In this document: positions 24,172-35,993 of the stretch, in pieces
Position numbering within the stretch: position 1 is the stretch's first letter
Layout of the letters: each line of letters begins with the position of its first letter
Source: Saposhnikovia divaricata
Taxonomy: Eukaryota > Streptophyta > Magnoliopsida > Apiales > Apiaceae
Direction: 5' to 3'
Assembly (NCBI GenBank): GCA_036435485.1
Contig: CM071598.1
Location: forward strand, 195,713,148-195,777,147
Length of the DNA stretch: 64,000 bases
Made by a program: the position numbers and the translations under genes
The notes under the pieces: model-generated
The model's database searches: none
The model's input: only the letters and a program-made list of their open reading frames with translations
What the model was told of the DNA's origin: nothing

Positions 24172-24500
24172 TTAAAAAGCCCATCGATCGGTTATATAGC
24201 CCTTGCCTACAAACATACCATTCTTAGACAAAATAACTTTATTCAACTCAATTACAATACGAAAGCGATGCTTATTCAATAAAGAACCAGACACAAGGTT
24301 CTTCCAAATATCAAGCACATAAAGCACATTCTTCAAAGTTAGATTCTTCCCAGAGGTCATCTTCAGATTCACTGTGCCTTCCCTTTCAATGGTTGAAGTT
24401 GCCAAATTCCCCATGTAGAACTTCTCACCAACATTAGAATCTTTGAGGCTAGAGAAATCACCTTGTCTGAACAAACATGCCTTCTAGCTCCCGTATCAAT
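24172..24500 (-). pseudogene. copia protease region, broken
   Basis: The DTGA active-site motif is readable on the minus strand at 24486-24497 (followed by RRHVC). A stop (complement of 24501-24503) stands just before it, and a frameshift after it leads into the GNLATSTIEREGTV and LKNVLYVLDIWKNLVSG segments that characterise the copia protease/GAG-pre-integrase junction. Confidence 0.8.
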
Positions 24501-25692
24501 CTACCATTTCCTCGGATTAAAGCCAACTAGGTTCACCTCAAAGACCGTAGCACAGAGGTCTATGTCACCCATCTCCTTGGAGATATCATCGACCATGTTT
24601 GCTTCTTTCTTCTTGTTGGGCTTCCTACAATCAGAAGACCTATGACCCACTTTGTCGCAGTTGTAGCACTTCCCTTGAAACTTCGCCTTCGAAATTCCTC
24701 CCTTGGGTGCCAGGTTTGCCCCTTTACCAGAATTGTTCTTCTTGGGCTTATGTTCCACCATGTTTGCCTTTTCAATGGCAACATTAATCTTCCTTTCGGA
24801 TCCCCTGTTGTCTTCTTCAATGCAAAGTCTAATCAGATCCTCTATAGACATCTCCCTTCGCTTATGCTTAAGGTAGTTCTTGAAATCTTTCCATCCAGGT
24901 GGAAGCTTCTCAATCACAACAGCAAATTAGAAAGACTCACTTATGATCATCCCTTCAGCATGAATATCATGGATGACCACAGTCTAGAATCCGCTATCTT
25001 ATAATAAAGAAAGCGGCCAACAATCCACTTTTTTGCCCCAGTGTCCTCGGTTTTATACTTATGGTCAAGTGACTCTAATAAGACCTTAGCTATTGGCTTC
25101 AAACTTTACACGTTATACAATGAGTCAGCCAAACAATTAACCATATAATTCTGACAAATATAATCAGAGTGCTTCCAAGCATCAGCAACATACATAGTCT
25201 GTGTGTTACTCTCAGCAGTGAGCAACGGTGGATCCTCCTTGACGATGTGATCCAGATGCGTTGTGGTTAGATAGAACAGTATCTTTTACTGCCAATGTTT
25301 GAAGTTTGTTCCATTGAAGTTCTCAGGTTTCTCAGCATATGCAACAGGCATAGCAAGAACAACAGGCACAACAGGTGCAATATGTGCACTAGGCACCATA
25401 GGCGTAACAGGCATCTGTACTACCGATGTTTGCACATTAGTATTCACCTCATGTCTGTTCATAGGAACGAACCTATCGTAGTCGATCCAAACGGAACATT
25501 AATCTATCCAACGACAGTATGTCCCAAAGGCACATGTCCCGTAGGCACATGTCCAGCCGTCGACAAACCCACATCAGGTGGTGTAACCTATGCGTTAGGG
25601 TTAGACAGCGGCTGGTGACCCCCATTAGGTATTACAACATGTGCGTTGGGATCAACCACCATGTTTGTGTTGTTCACAATTTCATTCTCCAT
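24501..25692 (-). pseudogene. copia gag with zinc knuckle, several stops
   Basis: The likely ATG is 25690-25692 (MENEIVNN start), followed by a low-complexity Pro/Val/Gly N-terminus. Next come the ENFNGTNFKHWQ entry motif of the gag domain, then segments such as YVADAWKHSDYIC and PPGWKDFKNYLKHK, and a CX2CX4HX4C knuckle (CYNCDKVGHRSSDC) at 24627-24668. At least four in-frame stops break it, for example one just after FKHWQ. Confidence 0.85.
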
Positions 25693-25766
25693 TAAGTCTG
25701 TCACTCAAACAAACAAACCAATATGTAAGTACAGATCAATGATATAATAATAATACGCTTTAAAAT

Positions 25767-26772
25767 TGTTAGACAATCTGCGATAAATACATACAGTATA
25801 ATATTTATGAGTGAGTAACAATTATGTGTATAAAAGAAAAAAGAGGAAACAAGGAACGAAAAAACCGAGTCTAGTGCATGAATATCTCCTTAAAGCGTAT
25901 TAGCCCTCACCGTATGTGTGAGCGAATCACCTCCCAGGATAGAACGGATTGTAGTGAGACTATAGAAGAGCGTCACTCTCAACAAGCTTGAGACGAGAGC
26001 AAGAATATCACCCGAGAAAGAGAAGAGGTTGTATATGAGAGTAGGATGTGTGTTTTCGAGTGAATAACCCTAACGCTCTAGACGAGTATTTATAGGCTAA
26101 GAAAACTTATGCTACACAACTGCCCTAATTAATTAGCCGCACGCTAATTAATTAACTCGGTGGCAATTACCTTAATTAAATTAACCATGTTAATTAATTA
26201 AGTCGGTGGCAAAAAATTCGTTATAAAAACGGAATTGATTTTACCTTAATTAATTCAAAATTCTAATTAACTTAGTCAGATTTTAAGCCCAAGCCCAGTG
26301 GAAAAAATAATTAGCAAAACTAGTCCAGTTTTAATCGGCCCAATTTTCTGCTGCATTTCTGTACACAGGTCGCACACGCGGAAAGCCCGAAGGCTTGCGA
26401 AGCCTCAGATTTTTCCTCAAATCCCCACATTTCGCACCCCCTGCGCGCTCGCATAGGAAATGGAGCAACACTTAACCAACAAAAGTGAACACTACTCATG
26501 TGTTGTACTATATAAAGCAATAGAAACTCTTTTCCATTTCAATATGGGACTCAATTTTCACAACAAAATTTTCACTCTTAAGGGACCATCTTTGAGCTAT
26601 CATATCTCATTCATCCCTTAACCATTTTGAGTAATTAAACATGCCTCGGATAGCTCTCTCGGAGGAAAACACAATCCAAGTTTACTTGTTACACTCACGC
26701 ACCATTCGCCTACTCAAAATTATGGCTTAAAATTACTTGTCAATCTGGGACTAACATCCACATTTTCCAACA
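25767..26772 (-). repeat. 5' LTR of the 6.85-kb copia
   Basis: Partner of 19922-20920. Its inner edge (25767) is followed on the minus strand by ATTTTAAAGCG, not by the usual tRNA-Met complement, so the primer site has decayed or is unusual. Confidence 0.9.
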
Positions 26773-26777
26773 AAATT

Positions 26778-27384
26778 TTTGTTTGCATATGTACTTTGTG
26801 CATCTTTGTATCAACGTAGTCACTTCTTGTCATTTTCACATTAAATTAATAAACAAAATTTATTTATCGCACATTTAACTAACATACACTTGCATAATAT
26901 ATATTATGAAATTTAATAATTAATTTGCATCTAGAATATGTTCGTTCCTTGCACGGGCTAAAGAATTACTATCAATTATAATTAAAATATAACGAACAAG
27001 AATGTAGTCATTACTTATTGAAAAAAAATAGTGCACGAGTTAGAGTCAAAGATTTTTGATCTTACCAACCATTATAATTTACTCACGTCGTTTTCACCTA
27101 TTTTTGCATGCATTTTACGATATATGGATGAGATGCTTATAAATAACATATTTCAATTTTTTTTGTTTTGTACAAAAATTTGAATTTTACATTTTAATAC
27201 AAAATAAAAAAAAATTGGAAAAAATTTACCTAGAAGTACACTAACATTAGGAGTAATGCTAGGAGCATCAAAATGAACCCAAAATTATTCAATTGTATTT
27301 TTAAAAAGTTTCGTGGGAACAAGTTTTTCCATTTTGTGTAACATATGGTCGTGTGTAAGTTGAGATCTTTTTATATATGCGCAG
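26778..27384. other. right flank of the copia; module B continuation, then AT-rich sequence
   Basis: 26778-26890 is related to 15791-15900. The rest up to the SMC5 fragment shows no gene. Confidence 0.5.
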
Positions 27385-27978
27385 CTTCTTGGGAGGGCCT
27401 CGACAATTGGAGCTTTTGTCTAGCGTGGAGAAGAATCTGGACATATTAAGATTACTTTGAAAGGGAGTAATAATGATGAGCAAATTACTATAATGCGTAA
27501 AATTGACATACACAACATGTCTGAGTGGTTATATAATGGTAAGTTAGTTTTCTACTGTTGCTGATACATATTGGTTATATCAATTATATGGCCTTTTGAA
27601 TCACCTGATAGGCTGATAGTGAAGTTATGACTGTTAGATTCATCTGGTTTCAAAATCTTAATACACAAATAAATTTTAAAACGCATCATTATATATAATA
27701 CTAAAAGGTTTACTCAGATTTTGCCTTAAGTACTAGCATTCCTCAATCACCTCTATTACATTTTTTCTAAACTTTGGATGCTTATTTGTTCATAAATACG
27801 TAAAGTTATCACCTTACTGAAAAGATGTGTCCATACTGGAGGTCTGGTAAATGAAAACAGCTATTTGTCAGTGAGGAAACTGACTTAAATTCTCTTTTTG
27901 TTACAGGTGTTGGTGTACCTAAAAAAGATGTTGGTGAAATAGTTAAAAAGTTCAACATTCAAGTACAATTTAACTTAG
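27385..27978 (+). pseudogene. SMC5 fragment (two exons of the N-terminal ATPase head region)
   Basis: Exon one (27385-27538, after a GCAG acceptor) reads LLGRASTIGAFV, a stop at 27421-27423, then RGEESGHIKITLKG and IMRKIDIHNMSEWLYN. This is the segment shortly after the Walker A motif of plant SMC5 (GEESGYIKISLRG, IVRKIDT.NKSEW). The stop replaces the Lys before RGEESG. After a GTAAGT..TTACAG intron, exon two (27907-27978) continues in phase with VPKKDVGEIVKKFNIQV, but a two-base loss follows, so the conserved NNLTQFLPQDR reading is lost and the exon ends at GTGAG. SMC5 is the core of the SMC5/6 repair complex; a functional gene is over 1000 residues, so this is a small dead piece. No further SMC5 exon was found before 29.6 kb. 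Confidence 0.82.
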
Positions 27979-28007
27979 GTGAGATAGAATTTTACTGATT
28001 TGTAATA

Positions 28008-28607
28008 GAGTTAAATGCACTTTGCATCCCCTACCTTTACTCCAATTTCAATTATGTATATGTAGTTTAATAATTTGCACTGTGCATCCCCCAACTTTAA
28101 ATTATAGGTCAAATCACAATCCCTTATACGTTTTCTATCAAAATAATATTTCTTTTAACGATTGTATTGACAAATGCGATATAGAATTGTGGCGTGATTA
28201 TATAATTTACATTTTAATAAGGTACAAATATATTTTAATGATTTTATACGTATCATATATCATAATAGTTACAACTTTATTTAATGGAAACATATTAGTT
28301 TAATTTTTTACAAATATAATATAATTGATTAATGGTCAAAAATAATATTAAATTATATTTAAAGAATTTTAAAGTGTAAAATTAGTTACATGTTTAAAAT
28401 CTATAATTTATATCATCATTGCAATCATTTTATATCGCATTTGTTAATGTATTCGTTAAAAGCAATATTATTTTTGATAGAAAATGTATAAGGGATTGTG
28501 ATTTGAATTATGATTTAAAGTTTGGGGATGCAAAGTGCAATTTATGAAATTACATATACATAATTGAAATTGGACTAAAGCTGATGGATCCAAACTGCAA
28601 TTAACTC
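28008..28607. mobile_element. Mutator-type foldback MITE with 9-bp TSD TTTGTAATA
   Basis: Perfect 9-bp duplications lie at 27999-28007 and 28608-28616. The 600-bp insert begins GAGTTAAATGCACTTTGCAT and ends with its imperfect complement; inverted arms of more than 130 bp (through ATTATGTATATGTA and CAATCCCTTATAC) flank an AT-rich centre. It sits just beyond the SMC5 exon. Confidence 0.9.
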
Positions 28608-28616
28608 TTTGTAATA

Positions 28617-29653
28617 TTGACATGCGTGCATCAGGGTTATGTTTTAATGTTAAACAACCTTGAGTTTTCATTTGACTGTTAATTTTTATTTGACTTGCGG
28701 CTTCTTTTTTCTGCTTTCTCCCAAGGCTTACATCAGTACGATACTGTACAAACAAATACAGTGGCAACTTACTTCATTAATATGATATAGAGGAAATTTT
28801 CCTTAACACTGTGTCATTTTAATTTTTCTTCTTCACTCTTTTCCAATTTTAGTTTCAGTATATGTTTCGCCGGTTTGTCCTTATTTCTCTGTTTTTTTAA
28901 ACATCTGCACAAGTGCTTTTAGCTCTCAAAAACTTCATACCCACAAAAGTAATACATTAGTATTTAAAATTGGCGCCTGAGAATGGGTGACGATCTTCAT
29001 GGTTATATGGAAGCAATATATGTTATTCATCACAACTATCCAGCTTTTGTTTGACATATATTATCTTTTAATTAATGAATTTATATATTAAATTTCATCA
29101 TAAGGAGAAAGATTACCAACTCTTTTTGAAAATTACAAAAAAAAAAAAATCCTTCAATACTTATGTAAAATTTAGTGAAATCAGTGAAATTTAATTATTT
29201 ACATGCGCCTCCATGTAGATATTAAATTATTGAAATAAAAAATAATATTTGATTTTAAGAAAAATGTAAATTTTAGTTATCAAATCATACACAATAAATA
29301 ATCGCATCACTTAACTTTTAGGAACATAAAATTTTAAATATTTGAGTCATATTAGAGGGTTTTAGTCGAACAACTATTTAGACTTTTATTGATTTAAATA
29401 TATGATTGGTCTAAAAACATAAATTTTTAAACATATATGAAAAATAATTAAATTTATGTTAAAAAGATGGGAACTATAAAAATTTGATATTTGTTATTTT
29501 TAAAAATAACATACGTTAATATTCAAATTAAATCAAAACGATAGAAATTATCTTTGAATCATAAATATTACAAAAGTGCAATAATTATTTACAATGACCA
29601 ATTAGACTATAACTCGATTATAATTTATGATACATATGAATTGTTATATAATA
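28617..29653. other. no gene seen
   Basis: AT-rich, no recognisable exon. The SMC5 homology does not resume. Confidence 0.4.
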
Positions 29654-29655
29654 TA

Positions 29656-29955
29656 CACCCTCCGTCCCAAATTGTTTGAAGCTCTTTGACTTTCACGAAG
29701 ATTAAGAAAATGTAGTAAAAAAGAGTAAAGTTAGTTGAAAAGTGGATAAAGTGGTAGGACCTATCAATATTTAATAATAGATGTGAGATAGTGGAGGAAA
29801 GTAGTGGGTGTAATAGTATAAAAAAGAGTATAAAATGGAGAACTTGTGGGTGTAATAGTGAAAAGTAGTGTTAAAAAATAGTAAGTATAATATGTTCATT
29901 AGTTTTGGGACTTCCCAGAAAGGAAAGTGTGTCAATCTTTTTTGGACAGAGGGAG
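29656..29955. mobile_element. Stowaway-type (Tc1/mariner) MITE
   Basis: TA target bases at 29654-29655 and 29956-29957 enclose CACCCTCCGTCCCAAA ... TTTGGACAGAGGGAG, the well-known plant Stowaway ends. 300 bp, no coding capacity. Confidence 0.9.
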
Positions 29956-29967
29956 TATTAAATTGGG

Positions 29968-29969
<2 letters not shown>

Positions 29970-30041
<72 letters not shown>
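29970..30041. repeat. (TA)n microsatellite
   Basis: About 35 uninterrupted TA units right after the Stowaway element. Confidence 0.95.
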
Positions 30042-30045
<4 letters not shown>

Positions 30046-30798
30046 GGTAGACTTATAATATATACTTTAATCAATATAAGATAAAATCAAAAAAAATATT
30101 TAGAATTCATATACATGCACGGGTCATTAAGATCGTTTTATCATATTTTACATTGATTGAATAATTAAAATTATATTATATAAAATAGTTCAATTTACCC
30201 AATTTTTAATTGAAGTTCGGTATTGCGTAATTTGATATCGTGTAATAAACATTAGATTAAAACTGAACATATAAGTTTAAAAGTGTATAAATGTATATGT
30301 ATAAAAAAATGATTGAGACAAGGACATGATGGATGACTTTTGCTCAATATTAATAGATTTTGTAATATGTCTGAAAATATAGTTTTACATGTACCATCAA
30401 TTTTTTTACAACAACATCAAATGAGTTTACATGCGCAATTTACCAAAATAATTATTTATATTATACTTAAATGTTCAATTTGATGAGGTTCATTTCACGC
30501 AATTCAAAATTAAAATAATAATTTAGCAATTATAGGTATTTATGTGATTATTATCGTATGAATATTAATTTTATTTATGAAATCTATTCAAATTATATAA
30601 AATTTGGTTCAAGAAATAGGTATAAAATAATGCAAAATAACTATAAAAATATGAGATAAATCGAAATTTTATGGTTTATCATAGTTTTAATTACAAAATT
30701 ATTTCAATATATGTACAATTTCGAACGAGAAATTAGTTTTGTGCTAGTATCTCGCAACGTGCTTTTACGCTAGTTCATATTACACAAAAATCCATCCA
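30042..30798. other. AT-rich sequence ending in a possible Helitron 3' end
   Basis: No gene. Near 30752-30773 the text CTCGCAACGTGCTTTTACG followed by CTAG and T resembles a Helitron terminus with a weak stem, but no start partner was found. Confidence 0.3.
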
Positions 30799-32234
30799 TC
30801 TATCTATTATTATATATTAAATGGCAACAAAAGGGTAAAAATTACCAAAAAAATGCTTGTGAAATTACCATTTTGCCCCTATTTATTGAAAAACTACCAA
30901 AATATCATTCCCTTACAATTAATCCAAAAATTAGTTAAATTTATGTTAGTTTTGGGAATTGAACCCTTAACTTCTAAGTACAAATTTCATAACACAACAG
31001 TTGTGCCACTCTAATTTCTGTGTTTATTTTAAAAATATTATTAGATAAGTCACCTGTTATTTTATTATCCTATTTCCCTTTTCCTATTTTTAGCTTTTGT
31101 GTAAATAAATTGTTGAATTTATTATTTATAGAAAATAAAATTATAAATTATACATAAATGTAACTCAGATTATATGAAAAATTTGAATTTGTTAACATTC
31201 GTCTCCTTATAGGTATAAGATATTAGATTATTGAAATCATAAATAAAATTATATTTCACTGAAATAATAAAATGTGATTACATTTTCAAAAATATTAGAA
31301 TTACATCATATATAATCTTTAGATTTATAAAAATGTAAATATGTGAGCAAATTAGAGATTTTTGTTCGAATAACCTGTTACACTTTAAGCAATTTTAATA
31401 TATAATTAAATTTGAGTTAAAAAAACCTTTTTAAAATTTAGAATTTCAAAATATATATCATAATTGACTTATAAAACATACTAAAAATAATGTAAGATGA
31501 ATTAAAAAAATATGATATTAGATATTTTATAAATGAACAAGTCATTGATATTCGTGTAATAATACGATTAAAACTTTTGGATTTTAAGTTGAACCAAATA
31601 TTAAAAAACTTAGATATTGGGTTTGAATTAATAGGCTAAAAATAGATAGTTAATTTAAAAAGGTATGTAAATATGTTTAAATATATATACCTATGAAAAA
31701 GAAGAACGAGATAACTTTTAAGTAAAATTAAGAGATTTTGTTAATGACCCGACTTATAGTATTTTTGTTAATGACTCGACTCATAATCTTACATACATGA
31801 CTATTTTTTGACAATTATATTTTTATGATGTTAACATCAACTGAGTTTAATACACCCATGTTATACGCGAACAATAATACTAATATAATTGTTCATATTA
31901 TATTTAGTTGTTCAAATTGATAAAGATCAAATCACATCATCAAAATCTAAATTAATATGTTCCAATTAACAATAATAATGTTAATATTATCATATAGATA
32001 TTTATCCAAATTTTAGGAAACCTAATCAAATTTAAAATATTTGGTTCATGACAATATATATTGTAAAACTGCTAACCAAAAATAAGATAAAATAAAATAA
32101 AATCTTTTATCGTAATTCTAATTACAAATTTCTGTCAAAAAATTACAAATTTATTATAATATTTATATAGTTTAGTGTGAAAAATTATTTCAGTGATTAT
32201 ATAGGCCCGTAGCTCGCACGGGTTTTCACGCTAG
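30799..32234 (+). mobile_element. non-autonomous Helitron, about 1.4 kb
   Basis: The right end has a hairpin (CCCGT..ACGGG, about 32208-32224), then TTTTCACG and CTAG before a host T, the Helitron 3' signature. The left end TCTATCTATTATTATATATT after a host A is the usual 5' TC start (the exact first base could also be 30803). The interior has a GGGAATTGAACCC... stretch commonly seen near Helitron starts. No Rep/helicase. No target duplication, as expected for Helitrons. Confidence 0.6.
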
Positions 32235-32241
32235 TTATATA

Positions 32242-32961
32242 CTCCCTCTATCCCTCTCATTTTTTTACACTTTCATTTTTGGGACGTCCCACCAATTATT
32301 TACATTACTAAAAATATTAACATTTAGCAATAAAATACATTGCGCCTGTTTGGGGGAGCTCATAAGGAGCTTTTTTGGACTTTAAGTCCGGTCTAGCTTA
32401 TTTCAGAGTGTTTGGGTGCCGACTTATTTTTCTAACTTATGAGCTTATAAACTCATAAGTTGGAAGTTAGAAAGTTCCAACATTTTTCCAGCTTATTTAC
32501 TATTCACTGATCCCTCCGTTTTTAATTGGATTTTTGCCGTCAAACGGCGATATTTTTTTCAAATCTATTTTCACCATATTTTTCTCCATCTCCCAACGAT
32601 CATTTTGCATACCATATGTGTTATATTTCGACGCAATTTAGGAAAATTATATAAAAATATTTGTTCTACAGTAAACTTATAATTTCTGATTTACCAAACA
32701 CTTTACTAACTTATAAGTTCTGATTTACTTATCACTTATAATCAACTTATGAGATTAAAGTCATAAGTTACTTTTTTTAAGTTAAACCAAACGGGCTCAT
32801 TATTACATCCTCTACTTCACTCCACTTTTTCAATACTTTACACTATTACACCCATTACTTCATTTATTTTGAAATAAAATCACTATTACACCCACTACTT
32901 CACTTAATTTAACAATAAAATACACTAAACAAATGTAAAGAATCTGGATGGACTGAGGAAG
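32242..32961. mobile_element. Stowaway-type MITE carrying a nested MITE
   Basis: TA at 32240-32241 and 32962-32963 flank CTCCCTCTATCCC ... GGACTGAGGAAG. The inner text (AATAAAATACATT, then after the nested element ATTATTACATCC) matches the intact Stowaway at 34452-34773. Confidence 0.85.
32342..32798. mobile_element. Harbinger/Tourist-like MITE nested in the Stowaway
   Basis: Starts GCGCCTGTTTGGG and ends CCAAACGGGCTC (inverted), with ATT on both sides; joining the flanks recreates the Stowaway consensus. 457 bp. The 3-bp duplication fits Harbinger, but ATT is not the preferred TAA/TTA, so superfamily is tentative. Confidence 0.7.
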
Positions 32962-33038
32962 TATATAACTCAATAAAATTTTTGGATTTTTTTAATAAAA
33001 ATTTTGGATTTTTTTTTAAAAATAAAGTCTGAAATTTA

Positions 33039-33826
33039 GAGGGTGTTTGGCATTGCTTAAAATAAGTTACTTTTGACTTAATGGAGGTGTTTTTAACTTA
33101 AAGGAGAAAGTAAAGTTGTTTACTTTAAGTTGAATGAATGTGTTTGGGTAATTTTACTTAAAGTTAAATGGGGGTTTAATAATTTTGACTTAAAGTTAAA
33201 TTTGGCTTAAAAAAATTTTAAATTCATAATATTTTAACTTTACAAGAGTCCTGAAACAAAAAAAAAAGTAAAAAAAATTGGATAAGTCATAAGTCAAAAG
33301 TACTTAAAAGAAATTATGACTTAAAGGAATTTTTTAACTTAAAGCTCAGCTTTAAGAGCATCCACATCCAAGACCCTATCCCCAAATATTTGGGGAAATA
33401 TTTAGCTTTTATGCAAAAAAAGGCTTCCATCCCATTCCCCATTTTAGGGATTAATTTTGGGGACAAGTTTTGAATCCCCATATTTGGGGACTACTATTTT
33501 GAACCCCAAATCATCTCTCTCCTCTTTTAAATATATTTAATTGTAGTGGGTGAGTTTTGGTAGTTAAAATTGTAAGTGAAAGAGAGAGAAAAAAGTAATA
33601 TAAAAAAGAATATAGGGATAGGGGAATGGAAAATGGGGAATGGGATGTAGAAACTTTTTGATAATTTTGAAGATTTATTATTTTTATTTGGGAATTTACT
33701 ATTTTTAGTAAGTTTTGGGATTGGGGTTGGGGAATGGGATGTGAATGCTCTAAGCAAGTTACACAAACGGACATTTTCTGCCTTAAAGCCAAAAATGACT
33801 TTAAGCCAGCTCCGGCAAACGGGCTG
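33039..33826. mobile_element. Harbinger-like MITE carrying a nested MITE
   Basis: Outer ends GAGGGTGTTTGGC and GCAAACGGGCTG are imperfect inverted repeats between TTA triplets (33036-33038, 33827-33829). Subterminal text is rich in ACTTAAAG / CTTTAAG repeats. Confidence 0.65.
33356..33750. mobile_element. PIF/Harbinger MITE nested in the previous MITE, TSD TAA
   Basis: Perfect ends GAGCATCCACATCC and GGATGTGAATGCTC (one mismatch) with TAA at 33353-33355 and 33751-33753. 395 bp. Both arms contain CCCCA-type repeats (CCCCAAATATTTGGGG). Confidence 0.9.
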
Positions 33827-33875
33827 TTAAAGAATTACTCCGGGAATTTAGAGGCTAACAAATTGATGTACAGTA

Positions 33876-34030
33876 TTGACCATTTTCCAATGTCGCCGTA
33901 AAACCCTTTTACCCTGTGTCCCTGACAAAAATAATATCGCCGTAAAACCCTTTTACCCTGACAAAAATAATATCGCCGGGGAAGAATATCCCGACCGGGG
34001 AACAAGCATACCTTCAGTACCTTCTTCTGG
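33876..34030 (+). repeat. short direct repeat, 5' leader-like
   Basis: TCGCCGTAAAACCC...ACAAAAATAATA occurs twice in a row (about 33892-33933 and 33934-33973). It is followed by a GC-richer stretch and the first tandem unit; it may be the 5' part of the unrecognised gene below. Confidence 0.5.
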
Positions 34031-34451
34031 GTTTACAATTCAAGAATTAGCATCTGAGTCAACCCATACAACTAGGTTATATCTCTATCTCCCCCCTCTC
34101 TTTCCCCTTCATCTCCCTCTCTCTCGCTCTCTCTCTCCCTCTGTTTGCTTACTATAATATGTCATCTCTCTCCCCTTCTCTCTCTCTCTATCTCTCTCAT
34201 TTACTGTAATTTTACCATTCATATTGTGTTTTATAGACATTGTCCATTTTATATGATTTAGTGACTTGGTACAAGTCTAGAACTGTTTTTTTTATGAAAT
34301 TTCTGTATACATATGTTCTGTGTAATAGAATAATATTTAATCAAAACAATCTGTTAAGTGAACTGTAATTTTTAATTAGTATTTAGTAGGCATATAATCG
34401 ATTACGCGATGTGGAATTGCCACGTGTACTATCAGACTCGACAATTATTTA

Positions 34452-34773
34452 CTCCCTCCGTCCCTCTCATTCTCATTTCTTTACAGTTTCTATTTTGGGA
34501 CTTCCTCTCATTTCTTTACATACTATAAATAGTAACTTTTAACAATAAAATACATTATTACATCAACTACTTCACTCCACTTTTTCAACACTTTACACTA
34601 TTACACCTACTATTTCACTTATTTTAACAATAAAATCATTATTACATCCACTACTTCACTTATTTTAACAATAAAATTACTATTACATACACCAACTACT
34701 TCACTTATTTTAATTATAATTCTTGGTCTCCGTGAAAAAACCCAATGTAAACAATCACGGGGGACAGAGGGAG
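34452..34773. mobile_element. Stowaway-type MITE in unit A only
   Basis: TA-flanked CTCCCTCCGTCCCTCTC ... GGGGGACAGAGGGAG, 322 bp. Units B (about 36503) and C (about 37939) have the empty site (TTTACTATATG / TTTACTATGTAG), so it inserted after the triplication. Confidence 0.93.
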
Positions 34774-35922
34774 TACCATGTAGATTTGCAGTCTTAACTA
34801 TAATATGAAGTCAATTAATTATTTCATATGTGTTCGTTCAAATATAAAGGACTGAGAGAAATGGAGTTAGAGTGAAATGGCATTATAGTTCGAGAGATGC
34901 AGATAGTATGTCTGGACTATCACGTAATTAGTCTGTTTCAAAGTTAGTTATTATTACAATACTTTTCACACGAACATGTTACGTGTACTTTGTAGTTGCT
35001 TAGTTCGGCATTACACTATAAAGTGCACGTTGACCGCGTGATTGCTAGCAAATTAGGAAGGAAATGTTGAGAAGCAACTTTGATCCCTTTTGGTAGTGCT
35101 TTTGTTGTTCCTTCCGGTTAAACACCATCCTTGTTGACTTAGATAGAATAGTTGAAAGTTAATTTGAAGGACTTTATTTTCCCGAGTTAGCTTGTATAAT
35201 TTATAAAAGTACTCTACTGAATCAGAAATTTGTTGTCTTTATGACATAACAATACTTTCCTCTGTTCCAATTCTCTTTAAGTTATTAATGAACTATATCG
35301 TATAATTTGGAATAAGTTCATGTCAGTGTATAAGAACTGAATGAATCCTTAACTAGCTAGTTTAATAGGATTACTCTCCAAATAATGGTAGTAGAGACAT
35401 TAGAGTTATGTAATTATCTATTATGATTTATTTTATATAATTCCAAATTGTGGTGGTAAAGTTATGTGTTTATGTTTCCTTCTATGAAGGGCTGAGTTTT
35501 ATCAGGAGTTAGGTTTTTCCATAAAATATTATTACTTATCAGCACTATCCTTTATATGTGAGTTTTTCCTGATCACTGATTCAGCTTCTGCAATTCTTCT
35601 ACATTTTAAAATCCTGCATCGTTAATAGTTAATACCTAATCTTCTTTCAACAAGTAAAAGCTGGATGGTCAAATTTAAATAATGTCATATCGAGTTAATG
35701 GCAGTTTGCAAGGTATATCATGGATTTTGATGAGGATGATAATTGGATATTAGTACTCAAGTAGTTTGGTGCAATATCTATGTCGAACGTTGCTTGAAAA
35801 AAGGAATGCCGGCCTACGTAACATTTTTGGGCTTCTCTGGCTAACTTGTAAAGCAGGTTAAGTCTGGGATGATTTTATTTTTATTTAAATCTGGGAAGAG
35901 AGAGCTATATTGTGTATTTCAG

Positions 35923-35993
35923 GCTACATCTACTCGGACTATAAATCTTAGTCCCCATGTATTTAGTTGTCTGGAAATCAATTTCCTGCACAG
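35923..35993 (+). pseudogene. 71-bp exon-like block in unit A
   Basis: Bounded by TTTCAG and GTATGG. Its twin in unit C (40347-40417) has identical borders and encodes nearly the same residues (NLSPHAFSCLEINF against NLSPHVFSCLEINF). Unit B lacks it. Conserved borders suggest a real former exon; the product is unknown. Confidence 0.4.

Larger units (their letters stand above)
19922..26772 (-). mobile_element. complete but decayed Ty1/copia element, 6.85 kb
   Basis: Boundaries are seen directly: TGTTAG...CCAACA LTR ends and identical AAATT pentamers at 19917-19921 and 26773-26777. Domain order on the minus strand from the right is gag, protease, integrase, RT, RNase H, which is copia order. 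Every coding domain has stops or frameshifts, and the two LTRs (999 and 1006 bp) differ by many substitutions plus a rearranged stretch near 20500-20580 against 26345-26455, so the insertion is old. The paralogous empty site is at about 15790, where the same flanking text is continuous. The RT has a WHEKFD-type sequence; I do not assign a lineage. Confidence 0.92.

Noticed and set aside
24599..25004. Plus-strand frames across the copia gag
   Set aside because: Shadows of the minus-strand gag with its zinc knuckle.
30752..30773. Second Helitron 3' end
   Set aside because: CTAG-T with a weak stem only; no 5' start found, so not listed as a separate element.
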